Shown piece after piece: positions 10,179 through 16,842 of a stretch of DNA of 29,946 nt. The translations under genes were made by a program, and so were the position numbers. The stretch comes from JBIOHJ01 sp044448905. Its GTDB lineage: Bacteria > Bacteroidota > Bacteroidia > AKYH767-A > OLB10. Where the stretch lies: assembly GCA_044448905.1 (NCBI GenBank), contig JBIOHJ010000022.1:1-29946 (forward strand). Direction: 5' to 3'. The notes beneath the pieces were generated by a model. That model worked only from the letters and a program-made list of their open reading frames with translations, ran no database searches and had not been told where the DNA came from. Within the stretch, counting starts at the first letter, position 1, and every line of letters starts with the position of its first letter.

Positions 10179-10196
10179 TGTGGATAAATTTCCACA
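10179..10196. promoter_or_regulatory. 18-bp palindrome, possible operator
   Basis: TGTGGATAAATTTCCACA has perfect 6-bp arms (TGTGGA / TCCACA) around a 6-base AT spacer. It sits about 10 bases upstream of the candidate -24 element and about 55 bases before the start of the NtrC-like gene. A dimeric Fis-type HTH protein could bind such a site; the closeness to the promoter is unusual for an activator site and would also fit repression. Confidence 0.4.
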
Positions 10197-10267
10197 CAAA
10201 CAATGATTTAAAGATAGTAATTTAAATTAAACAAGAAGAAATAAATATAAATAATAATAGGAATTCA

Positions 10268-11710
10268 CTAAACCCCATTCTTTTTCCGAAGCCCGCTGCT
10301 GGGAACGCCAATAATTTCGCGGTACTTAACTACGGTTCTGCGGGCAATATGAATTCCTCTTTCCTCGAGCATATTTGCAATTTCAATATCAGAAAGAGGG
10401 TTATCTTTATTTTCATCGTTTACAATCTGCTGGATAATTTCGCGAATGCCAAGCGCAGTGTTGGCATTTCCTCCCAATTCGGTATGATTTATTTTTCGCA
10501 TAAATAAATTTTTAAGTAAATACATCCCATGCACGGTTTGCACATACTTGTTACTGGTAATACGCGAAACGGTGCTGATGTCGTAGCCGGTATTCTCAGC
10601 AATATTCTGTAAAATCATAGGCTGTAAATCCATCATATTTCCGGTTTTAAAAAAATCAGATTGCCGTTTTACAATAGCATTTATTATTTTAAGCATAGTA
10701 ACTTCTCTTTCTTTTAATGCATCAAGCAAAACATTAGCTTCGTTTACAAGCTGCTTTAAATAGTTTTCGGTTTGTTTTTTTTCAGATTTTATAGTGGTTC
10801 GTATGGGTTGCGAAACAAACTCCTTGTTTACACGAAGCCGCGTAAAGTCCGATTGATTAAGGGAAATATACAGTTCTCCATCTTCGGCACGAACCTCAAA
10901 ATCGGGTATAATTTGCTGTTTCAGCAATTCATATTTATTGGTATCGGTAACCGGTTTCGGATGAAGATGGCTTATCTCCTTAAGCAAACGATTGAAGTCT
11001 GCTTCGGTTATATTCATAGCATTACATATCGCGGAAAAATTTCTATGAACAAACAGCTCATAATATTCTTCCAGAATTCTTAAGGCATTAATAATATCAG
11101 CATTGTTATTTTTTCTTTCCAGCTTATGCTTCAACTGAAGTATTAAACATTCGCGCAGGTTACGTGCGCCTATACCCGGAGGCTCGCATTTGTGCAATGC
11201 CGCAAGAGCCTCTCCCATCATATTTTCTTCTATAAATTTGGTATTGCTGAAGCTGTAATCATCAAATACATCGTCCAATTCCCTGTGAAGGTAACCATCA
11301 TCATCCAGCTCATCAATAATAAAGCTGGCGGCATTTGTTATTTCAGGAGAGAGTGTCATCATGTGTATTTGCTCTTTCAAATTATCCTGCAATGAAATGT
11401 AATCAACAACAGGCGCTTCGTAAAAATCTTCAACCGGAGCTTTAATGTTACCGGGACGGAATATATCTTCATCGCCCATCATAAGATCCGGATCCATTTC
11501 AATGAGTTCGTTTTCATTTTCCTGCTCCTGTTCATCAGGTTCTTCTTTTTCTAATTCGAGTGCCGGATTTTGTTCTATTTCATTAGAGAGATATTCACGA
11601 AGGCCATAACCAGTTAAGTGCATCAAATGCATTAATTTTAAATGCTGCTGCGAAAGATAGTACCCCTGCTTTAATTGCTGGCTTTGCTTTTGTTCCTGGT
11701 ATTGTTTCAT
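10268..11710 (-). CDS. rpoN: RNA polymerase sigma-54 factor
   Basis: 480 residues, the normal size for RpoN. The Gln-rich N-terminal region I contains YYLSQQHLKLMHLMHLTGYGL and ends in IEQNPALE, the activator-interaction segment. An acidic region II (about 55-90) follows, then the core-binding and HTH domains, and the RpoN box ARRTVVKYRE at 456-465, which reads the -24 element. It directs core polymerase to GG/GC promoters and needs an AAA+ activator such as the one encoded 142 bp downstream. That intergenic gap contains a candidate sigma-54 promoter. The linkage of rpoN to an NtrB/NtrC-like pair is consistent with a sigma-54 regulatory locus. Confidence 0.97.
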   Translation of the reverse strand: MKQYQEQKQSQQLKQGYYLSQQHLKLMHLMHLTGYGLREYLSNEIEQNPALELEKEEPDEQEQENENELIEMDPDLMMGDEDIFRPGNIKAPVEDFYEAPVVDYISLQDNLKEQIHMMTLSPEITNAASFIIDELDDDGYLHRELDDVFDDYSFSNTKFIEENMMGEALAALHKCEPPGIGARNLRECLILQLKHKLERKNNNADIINALRILEEYYELFVHRNFSAICNAMNITEADFNRLLKEISHLHPKPVTDTNKYELLKQQIIPDFEVRAEDGELYISLNQSDFTRLRVNKEFVSQPIRTTIKSEKKQTENYLKQLVNEANVLLDALKEREVTMLKIINAIVKRQSDFFKTGNMMDLQPMILQNIAENTGYDISTVSRITSNKYVQTVHGMYLLKNLFMRKINHTELGGNANTALGIREIIQQIVNDENKDNPLSDIEIANMLEERGIHIARRTVVKYREIIGVPSSGLRKKNGV

Positions 11711-11776
11711 AATAACAATAATGTCTGCAATAATTTTACCAATAGTTTATGCAAGGAGAGTGAGCGGGTATTACAT

Positions 11777-11784
11777 TAACTTTG
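11777..11784 (+). promoter_or_regulatory. Bacteroidota -7 box upstream of the CHASE3 kinase
   Basis: TAACTTTG is an exact match to the TAnnTTTG -7 consensus of the Bacteroidota primary sigma factor. It lies 31 bases before the ATG at 11816. No clear -33 TTTG is seen at the usual spacing. Confidence 0.45.
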
Positions 11785-11815
11785 GGAATTAATATCTACA
11801 AATTAAAATATTTGT

Positions 11816-13213
11816 ATGAAAAAAATTACTCCTATTCTACTTTCTAAAATAATCCTGTGGATTACTCTGTCATCGCTGGTAATTCTATTTTATATTTTTT
11901 ATGTCCGCCTGCAAAACCTGATTGAGTATGGAAAAATGGTAGAACACACCAACGTTATAAAAATTAAAACTGAACAATGCATTTCACAATTAAAATCTTC
12001 CGAAGTCAGGTTGCGTGCATTCCTGCTCACAAGAGATACTTTTTTCTTACAATCACTCGATTCATCACTGTTGGATTTAAAAGTTACGCTCAATGAGGTA
12101 GAAGTATTGGCAAAAGGTTATAATGAGGAATTAACATTAGTTAACATGTTTAAAAATGCCATAAACAATCACGTAGATTTTATCGCTTATGCGAAAAAAA
12201 ATTACAGCACTCGCCAAGATTCCGGGATTGTAGAGCGCATTGAAACGATGGAGAAGCCGCTGATGGACCATGCAATGACAATTTCCCGATACCTGGTGAA
12301 CAACTTAGACTCCAAGCTGAAGTTGCGTGAAGTGATAAAAAATCAATATGCTGTTATCACTCCTTTATTTTTGATCTGTTTATTAATCATTTCATTGTTA
12401 CTTATAGTTTTTGCCTGGCGTATTATAGTAAAAGAATTGGAGAAACGTGCTATAATGCAAAAGGAACTGGATTACAACCTTGAAGCTTTAAAACGAAGCA
12501 ATTCAGAACTTGAACAGTTTGCCTATATAGCAAGCCACGATTTGCAGGAACCATTGCGCAAGATTCAATCATTCGGAAATTTACTTATAACAAAACATGG
12601 CAACCTATTAGATGAGGAAGGCAAGAGTATGATTGAGCGTATGCAATCGGCAGCAGAACGGATGCAAACCTTGATTACCGATTTGCTGGCTTATTCGCGG
12701 GTTTCGCGCGAAAAAATTGTTGCACCGCATAAAGTGGATTTAAATATTTCACTTGGTATGGTGAAAGATTTGCTCAGTGAGGAAATTAATACCCAAAATG
12801 TAAGGATAACATCAGACATGTTACCCGTTATTAATGGGAACGATACGCAATTGCTTCAACTATTTCAGAATTTATTATCCAATGCCATTAAGTTTACTAA
12901 TGGCAGCAAACAACCAGAGGTAAAAATTAAATATTTACCGGCTGATGGAAAGGAAATAAAAGGAATTAAGCCTGCTGATAAGAATAAGAAATTTCATAAA
13001 ATAACAATCATGGATAACGGGATTGGTTTTGATGAGCAATTCAGCGAGAAGATTTTTGAGATCTTTCAGCGCCTCCATGGAGTATCGCAATACAAAGGCT
13101 CGGGTATAGGGTTGGCAATATGCAAAAGGATAATCTATAACCATCATGGCTACATTACCGCAACAGGTAAAACAGGTGAGGGCGCACAGTTCACAATTTA
13201 TCTTCCTGAATAA
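11816..13213 (+). CDS. Membrane sensor histidine kinase with CHASE3-like periplasmic domain
   Basis: 465 residues. TM1 (about 8-30) and TM2 (about 179-203) bracket a helical periplasmic domain of about 145 residues, with the SSEVRLRAFLLTRD stretch typical of CHASE3. A short linker leads to HisKA with ASHDLQEPLRKI (H241) and HATPase_c with NLLSNAIKFTN, DNGIGFDE and GSGIGLAICK. It senses an extracytoplasmic cue and autophosphorylates; the ligand is unknown. The single-domain response regulator 55 bp downstream is the likely partner, an arrangement common for HDLQEPL kinases and Rcp1-like regulators. Its H-box and following helix are strikingly like those of the soluble kinase at 5928 (EEG, ERxQxAAxRMQTLI in both). 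Confidence 0.93.
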   Translation: MKKITPILLSKIILWITLSSLVILFYIFYVRLQNLIEYGKMVEHTNVIKIKTEQCISQLKSSEVRLRAFLLTRDTFFLQSLDSSLLDLKVTLNEVEVLAKGYNEELTLVNMFKNAINNHVDFIAYAKKNYSTRQDSGIVERIETMEKPLMDHAMTISRYLVNNLDSKLKLREVIKNQYAVITPLFLICLLIISLLLIVFAWRIIVKELEKRAIMQKELDYNLEALKRSNSELEQFAYIASHDLQEPLRKIQSFGNLLITKHGNLLDEEGKSMIERMQSAAERMQTLITDLLAYSRVSREKIVAPHKVDLNISLGMVKDLLSEEINTQNVRITSDMLPVINGNDTQLLQLFQNLLSNAIKFTNGSKQPEVKIKYLPADGKEIKGIKPADKNKKFHKITIMDNGIGFDEQFSEKIFEIFQRLHGVSQYKGSGIGLAICKRIIYNHHGYITATGKTGEGAQFTIYLPE

Positions 13214-13215
13214 TA

Positions 13216-13243
13216 TTTGCTGATTTAAAAATCTCTATATTTG
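13216..13243 (+). promoter_or_regulatory. Candidate Bacteroidota promoter for the response regulator
   Basis: A TTTG at 13216-13219 and an exact -7 box TATATTTG at 13236-13243 are separated by 16 bases, slightly short of the usual spacing. The start codon lies 25 bases after the -7 box. This suggests the regulator can be transcribed apart from the CHASE3 kinase. Confidence 0.4.
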
Positions 13244-13268
13244 TTCTTAATTAGCCCAACCCAGCCAA

Positions 13269-13715
13269 ATGACGCCCTCACCCGCCATTATAATAGCAGA
13301 CGATGACCAGGACGACCGCTTGTTGCTCCAGGAGGCATTTAATCATATTAAAATTCCTAACCCGGTTTATTTTACCGAAAACGGAATTGAACTTTTACAA
13401 ATGCTCGAGCAAAATGATTATCATCATGCGCAAAAAACCGGCTTAATCCTGCTTGACCTGAATATGCCAATGAAAAACGGGTTCGAGGCATTGAAAGAAA
13501 TCAAAAGCAACGAGCAACTTATGCATATCCCTACCGTTATTTACACTACAAGCAGCCTTGAAGAAGACATCATTTCTTCTTACCGTCATGGCGCCAATGC
13601 GTATATTATAAAGCCACATTCATTCCAGGCAATTCTCGATATTGTTGTTACCGTGTATAAGTTTTGGTTTTCGTATTCCAAAATGCCTTACCAGCAAATG
13701 ATAAAAACTTTTTAA
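13269..13715 (+). CDS. Single-domain response regulator, Rcp1-like
   Basis: 148 residues made of one receiver domain: acidic pocket ADDDQDDR (10-17), acceptor D63 in LLDLNMPMKNG, TT at 93-94, and K115 in IIKP. A short hydrophobic/aromatic tail (about 128-148) follows, with no DNA-binding or enzymatic output domain. Such proteins act by protein-protein contact or pass phosphate along a relay. It follows the CHASE3 kinase by 55 bp with its own candidate promoter. The partner is inferred from proximity and from the usual pairing of HDLQEPL kinases with this regulator type. Confidence 0.93.
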   Translation: MTPSPAIIIADDDQDDRLLLQEAFNHIKIPNPVYFTENGIELLQMLEQNDYHHAQKTGLILLDLNMPMKNGFEALKEIKSNEQLMHIPTVIYTTSSLEEDIISSYRHGANAYIIKPHSFQAILDIVVTVYKFWFSYSKMPYQQMIKTF

Positions 13716-13742
13716 ATCTCTTTAGGGAATTGGACGGTAAAA

Positions 13743-14159
13743 CTAATTATTCGCTGCAGCAGTTGACCTGTCATAATAAAATTCATCGTGATGATTATGC
13801 CCGCGTTTTGAGAAAAGTCCGGTAAGCCACGAAAAGATTTTTTCATGATTTTCATGCAATAAATTATTCACGGTATTCCGTATCAGTATCGGAACAACAA
13901 GCCTTACCAAAAAGTTTTTATTCTTTAATACGAAGTTGCGGATAACAGCATTTGTTGCAATGCCCACCAGATCGTAAACTACTCCCCGGTTTTTATTGAA
14001 CAACGCATTTTCCGCACCTTCCTTCACCATCTGAACCGGCTTCAAATATTTTTTTACAGCTGCAAAATTATCGGTAATGGCTGCTTCAAGATGTGCACGC
14101 TGCAAATTCAACCGTGTTCTCTCGCGTTCTAGATCTTCCAGCGTATCAATCCTTTTCAT
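13743..14159 (-). CDS. Small coiled protein of the YtxH/holin-like cluster, function unknown
   Basis: 138 residues. The N-terminal third (about 5-35) is charged and helical (LEDLERERTRLNLQRAHLE), the middle (about 60-100) is moderately hydrophobic, and the C-terminus is rich in His, Asn and Asp. No domain is recognised with certainty. The start overlaps the end of the DUF1469-like gene by 14 bp, which indicates translational coupling. The position mirrors YqjK in the enterobacterial yqjD-yqjE-yqjK set, but that is a likeness of layout, not proof of homology. The N-terminus looks genuine because the overlapping ATG is the only good start. Confidence 0.8.
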   Translation of the reverse strand: MKRIDTLEDLERERTRLNLQRAHLEAAITDNFAAVKKYLKPVQMVKEGAENALFNKNRGVVYDLVGIATNAVIRNFVLKNKNFLVRLVVPILIRNTVNNLLHENHEKIFSWLTGLFSKRGHNHHDEFYYDRSTAAANN

Positions 14160-14496
14160 TGATATTAACCTTTTTTAAAAATTCATTAATCAGTGGCAAC
14201 TTTATCCACTTATCGCGGTTAGCAATAACTAACAATCCCAGCAAAAGGTAAACACCTGCTATACTGAAAAAGCCGGTAGCAATATTTCCAAGCTGTAAAC
14301 CAATTACCCAAGCCAAACCCGCACTTAAAAACAAAATGAAAAATAGTCCTAAAACTATAACCGATATCGTAGCAGCTACCGATGAAAGCACATCTGAAAT
14401 ACGGTCCTGCAAATTCAAAACAATTATGTCGAAACGGGTTTCGACATATTGTTTTATACTGCCGGTCAATTCTTCTATTTTATTTTTTTCTTCCAT
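14146..14496 (-). CDS. Phage holin family / DUF1469 (YqjE-like) inner-membrane protein
   Basis: 116 residues: an amphipathic N-terminal helix (about 1-38), two hydrophobic segments (about 42-67 and 72-92), and a charged C-terminal helix. This is the pattern of the DUF1469/holin superfamily III-like proteins, which in Bacteroidota and Proteobacteria are chromosomal membrane proteins with no proven lytic role. It sits between the YtxH gene (34 bp upstream) and the coiled-protein gene that it overlaps by 14 bp, so the three are one operon. The holin name is a family label only. Confidence 0.8.
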   Translation of the reverse strand: MEEKNKIEELTGSIKQYVETRFDIIVLNLQDRISDVLSSVAATISVIVLGLFFILFLSAGLAWVIGLQLGNIATGFFSIAGVYLLLGLLVIANRDKWIKLPLINEFLKKVNINEKD

Positions 14497-14529
14497 TGCC
14501 GCAGCACGTTAAACTTTATATTATGAAAA

Positions 14530-14817
14530 TCAATTCCTGGATGTTGATGCCTCTTTCTCGTGCGGGCTTTCGTAATAATCACCCGTTACTTTGCTTTTCA
14601 CTTCACGTGCTTTTGTTTTGGCTTCATCTTTCAAGCTCGAAAGTGTTTCTTTGCCTTCATTAACCTTTTTAGTCAGCTGGTCAATGATATCTTCTGCGCT
14701 TTTCGAAAGGCGTTTACGCGTTTCGCTTCCCTTACCGGGAGCAAATAAAATTCCTGCTACGGCTCCGGCTGTTGCACCCAGCAACGCTGCAATTAAAATT
14801 TTTGATGTTCCTGTCAT
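14530..14817 (-). CDS. YtxH domain-containing protein
   Basis: 95 residues from the ATG at 14817; an in-frame start at 14880 would add 21 His/Asn-rich residues unlike the family, so the inner start is preferred. The N-terminal segment KILIAALLGATAGAVAGILFAPGKGSETR is a glycine-zipper-like membrane helix ending in the FAPxxGxxTR signature of YtxH. A Lys/Glu-rich helix (about 35-80) resembles LEA/apolipoprotein-like coils. Proteins of this family are often stress-induced and may anchor complexes at the membrane. It is the first gene of the three-gene minus-strand operon. Confidence 0.85.
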   Translation of the reverse strand: MTGTSKILIAALLGATAGAVAGILFAPGKGSETRKRLSKSAEDIIDQLTKKVNEGKETLSSLKDEAKTKAREVKSKVTGDYYESPHEKEASTSRN

Positions 14818-15128
14818 GATGTTTATGTTTTTAAAATGATTGTGATTGTGATTTTGAACTAATGAATAATCGTGCCTCAAAATATTTGAGAGGAGAGTAA
14901 AAAAATCCTTCTTACTTCTTGTGGAATGTGTTCATCAATATGTAGAATTAATTTCCTTCTAAAATTAACTTGTTCTCAGATGTAATAGCCCTTTTATATT
15001 TACTGGGCATTGCTTTTGAATTTAATAATACAATGAATCACTAAAGCAAAAGAAGAAATGGATGAAAAAAGGAGAAGGAAAATGAAATCGAAAAAAGAAA
15101 ATAAATAATTAATAAAATCCAGGAAACC
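14818..15128. other. Intergenic region between divergent small-protein genes, with a 15-bp palindrome
   Basis: About 310 bases without a convincing gene. It separates the minus-strand YtxH operon from the plus-strand small membrane protein and so must hold both promoters. A perfect palindrome CTCAAAATATTTGAG occurs at 14876-14890, about 60 bases upstream of the YtxH start, and could be an operator. No exact TAnnTTTG box was found near either start. A 16-codon basic ORF (15058-15108) is present but weak. Confidence 0.5.
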
Positions 15129-15446
15129 ATGAAAAGAACAGTAATTAAATTATCCATTGTGCTGGCTTGTATATTTCAATCAGGCCGCGCGGAAGTAATT
15201 GATGCATCCGCAGCAAAAATTGAGATTAATCCATCGCAGAATGATTCAATCTATGCAGAGCATTTGCTTGCAAGACTTGAAGAAATTAAATTAATTGATA
15301 AATCAGAACTGAGCTTTGCAGAAAAGAGGGAGCTACGTAAAGAAGTACGCACCATTCGTTCTGAATTAAAAGCAATCAGTGGTGGTGTCTATCTTTCAGC
15401 AACTGCAATTATTATCATATTATTGGCGTTGATATTAATTCTGTGA
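15129..15446 (+). CDS. Small exported protein with C-terminal membrane helix (GGVYLS type)
   Basis: 105 residues. An N-terminal signal-like helix (about 5-20, cleavage plausible after GRA) is followed by a charged helical middle with FAEKRELRKEVRTIRSELKA, then GGVYLS and a very hydrophobic C-terminus made almost only of Ile and Leu (about 91-105). Proteins with this LRKEV...GGVYLS plus poly-Ile/Leu ending are widespread in Bacteroidota and remain uncharacterised; some are misannotated as seryl-tRNA synthetase because of the coil. It lies divergently to the YtxH cluster, which suggests an envelope or stress role (inference). Confidence 0.85.
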   Translation: MKRTVIKLSIVLACIFQSGRAEVIDASAAKIEINPSQNDSIYAEHLLARLEEIKLIDKSELSFAEKRELRKEVRTIRSELKAISGGVYLSATAIIIILLALILIL

Positions 15447-15499
15447 ATTGCTTCAAAACAGCGATTGATTTGTTTACCCTATGTTTATCCTAAAACAAA

Positions 15500-15532
15500 A
15501 ATGCATTTTAAATACCTGATTTAAAATGCATT
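15500..15532. terminator. Hairpin terminator between the small membrane protein and tRNA-Arg
   Basis: AATGCATTTTAAAT and its exact reverse complement form 14-bp arms around a 5-base loop. On the minus strand it is followed by TTTTGTTTTA, so it best serves as the terminator of tRNA-Arg, 15 bases downstream of the tRNA end. It may also stop read-through from the plus-strand gene ending at 15446. Confidence 0.7.
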
Positions 15533-15546
15533 AATTTCAATAGCTG

Positions 15547-15620
15547 TGAACCCGGAGGGATTCGAACCCCCAACCAACAGAACCGGAATCTGTCATTCTA
15601 TCCAGTTGAACTACGGGTCC
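15547..15620 (-). tRNA. tRNA-Arg (anticodon CCG)
   Basis: The 74-base minus-strand gene folds into a full cloverleaf. The acceptor stem GGACCCG pairs with CGGGTTC with one G-U pair, the discriminator is A, the anticodon stem ACAGA/TCTGT closes the loop TTCCGGT (anticodon CCG, reading CGG), and the T arm contains GGTTCGAATCC. The CCA end is not encoded. A strong hairpin terminator follows. Confidence 0.95.
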
Positions 15621-15753
15621 TGATTTTTACGATTGCAAAGGTAAAAATCTATTTCTCTGTTTATGGCTCTTGTACATTTTGAGAATTTTAATATTGGGTA
15701 GGAATTATTATTTTCGTTGCCCTCAATTTAACAAACCATTAAACACAAACACT

Positions 15754-16761
15754 ATGAAAATCCTTAAAAAATTATTAATCGGAATTGTAGTACTCTTTGC
15801 AGTACTCTTTATTATCTCGTTATTTCTGCCATCTAAAGTGCATGTTGAAAGGTCATTGACAATGAATGCACCAGTTGAAACGGTTTTTAACCAGGTAAAC
15901 ACTTTAAAAAATTGGAATAACTGGTCGCCATGGTATAAATTAGATACGGCTATGAAGATGACTTACGAAGGACCCGCATCAGGTGTTGGAGCATCGTACA
16001 GTTGGGAGAGTGAAAATTCGCAGGTTGGTAAAGGCAAGCTTACTATTTCGGAAAGCGTTCCTAACTCGCTGGTGGTAACCAACCTTGAATTTAATGGCGA
16101 GATGGGCGCTATTGGTGGCTATAAGTTTGAGCCCGGTGACAGCGGGGTAAAAGTAACCTGGTATTTCGATGCCGAAATGAATGGCATGTTCCATAAATAT
16201 ATGGGTTTGATTATGAGCGGGGCAATGAATAAAGTATTTGACCAGGGATTGAATGATATGAAAACAGTTGCTGAAAGCATGCCGCCCCCGGTTACAAAAA
16301 CTCCTATGACTGTTGAAATGACAACCACCAGCGATATTACTTATCTTGCCATTCGTGATACTGTTTCAATTCCTACCATCGGAATGAAATTAGGGATGGC
16401 TTATGGAACTATCCAGGAGGCAATGAAAAAACAAGGATTGGAATTTGCAGGACAGCCGCTTGCTATATATTATACCGATTCGCAAACCAATTGGGATATG
16501 GATGCTGCTATACCGGTAAACAAACCCGGTAAAGCCGATGGAAAAGTTAAGCCCGGGCAATTGAAAGCCGGGAATGCGGTGGTTGCCCATTACTACGGTG
16601 ATTATAGCGGACTGGGAACTGCTTATGGAGCGATACAGGAATATATTTCTGCTAACAATAAAAAGAAAGTTGGTGCACCCTGGGAAGTTTATGTAAGCGA
16701 TCCGATGACTGAAAAAGATACTGCAAAATGGCAAACTGATGTTTACTTTCCGGTAGAATAA
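15754..16761 (+). CDS. Membrane-anchored SRPBCC plus GyrI-like ligand-binding protein
   Basis: 335 residues from the ATG at 15754; an in-frame start 28 codons earlier would add an unlikely polar extension ahead of the obvious N-terminal hydrophobic helix. A single membrane anchor (about 5-25) precedes an SRPBCC/polyketide-cyclase-like fold (about 30-175; LPSKVHVERSLTMNAPVETVF, NWNNWSPW). A GyrI-like effector-binding domain (about 185-335) follows, ending WEVYVSDPM...TDVYFPVE. Both are small-molecule-binding folds, so a role in sensing or sequestering a hydrophobic ligand at the membrane is plausible, but no substrate is known. The gene is monocistronic and ends at a strong bidirectional terminator. 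Confidence 0.88.
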   Translation: MKILKKLLIGIVVLFAVLFIISLFLPSKVHVERSLTMNAPVETVFNQVNTLKNWNNWSPWYKLDTAMKMTYEGPASGVGASYSWESENSQVGKGKLTISESVPNSLVVTNLEFNGEMGAIGGYKFEPGDSGVKVTWYFDAEMNGMFHKYMGLIMSGAMNKVFDQGLNDMKTVAESMPPPVTKTPMTVEMTTTSDITYLAIRDTVSIPTIGMKLGMAYGTIQEAMKKQGLEFAGQPLAIYYTDSQTNWDMDAAIPVNKPGKADGKVKPGQLKAGNAVVAHYYGDYSGLGTAYGAIQEYISANNKKKVGAPWEVYVSDPMTEKDTAKWQTDVYFPVE

Positions 16762-16775
16762 TTTACATTAATTCC

Positions 16776-16819
16776 AAAATAAAAACGCTCCGAAAAGTTT
16801 TTCGGAGCGTTTTTATTTT
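16776..16819. terminator. 44-bp bidirectional intrinsic terminator
   Basis: A perfect inverted repeat with core ACGCTCCGAAAA / TTTTCGGAGCGT, extended by AAAATAAAA and TTTTATTTT on the two sides, so that each strand ends in a U-rich tract. It lies between the convergent SRPBCC/GyrI gene and hppA and can terminate both. Confidence 0.93.
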
Positions 16820-16842
16820 AACGTTTTACAAAGAAAATGAAT

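Noticed and set aside
14146..14496. Prophage, suggested by the holin-family label
   Set aside because: No phage structural, lysis or integration genes are nearby, and the gene sits in a chromosomal stress-like operon; the label reflects a superfamily name.
15058..15108. 16-codon ORF starting ATG and rich in Lys/Arg, just before the small membrane protein gene
   Set aside because: It is very short, composed almost only of AAA/GAA/AGG-type codons in an A-rich leader, and has no supporting signal. It could be a leader peptide but looks like base composition.
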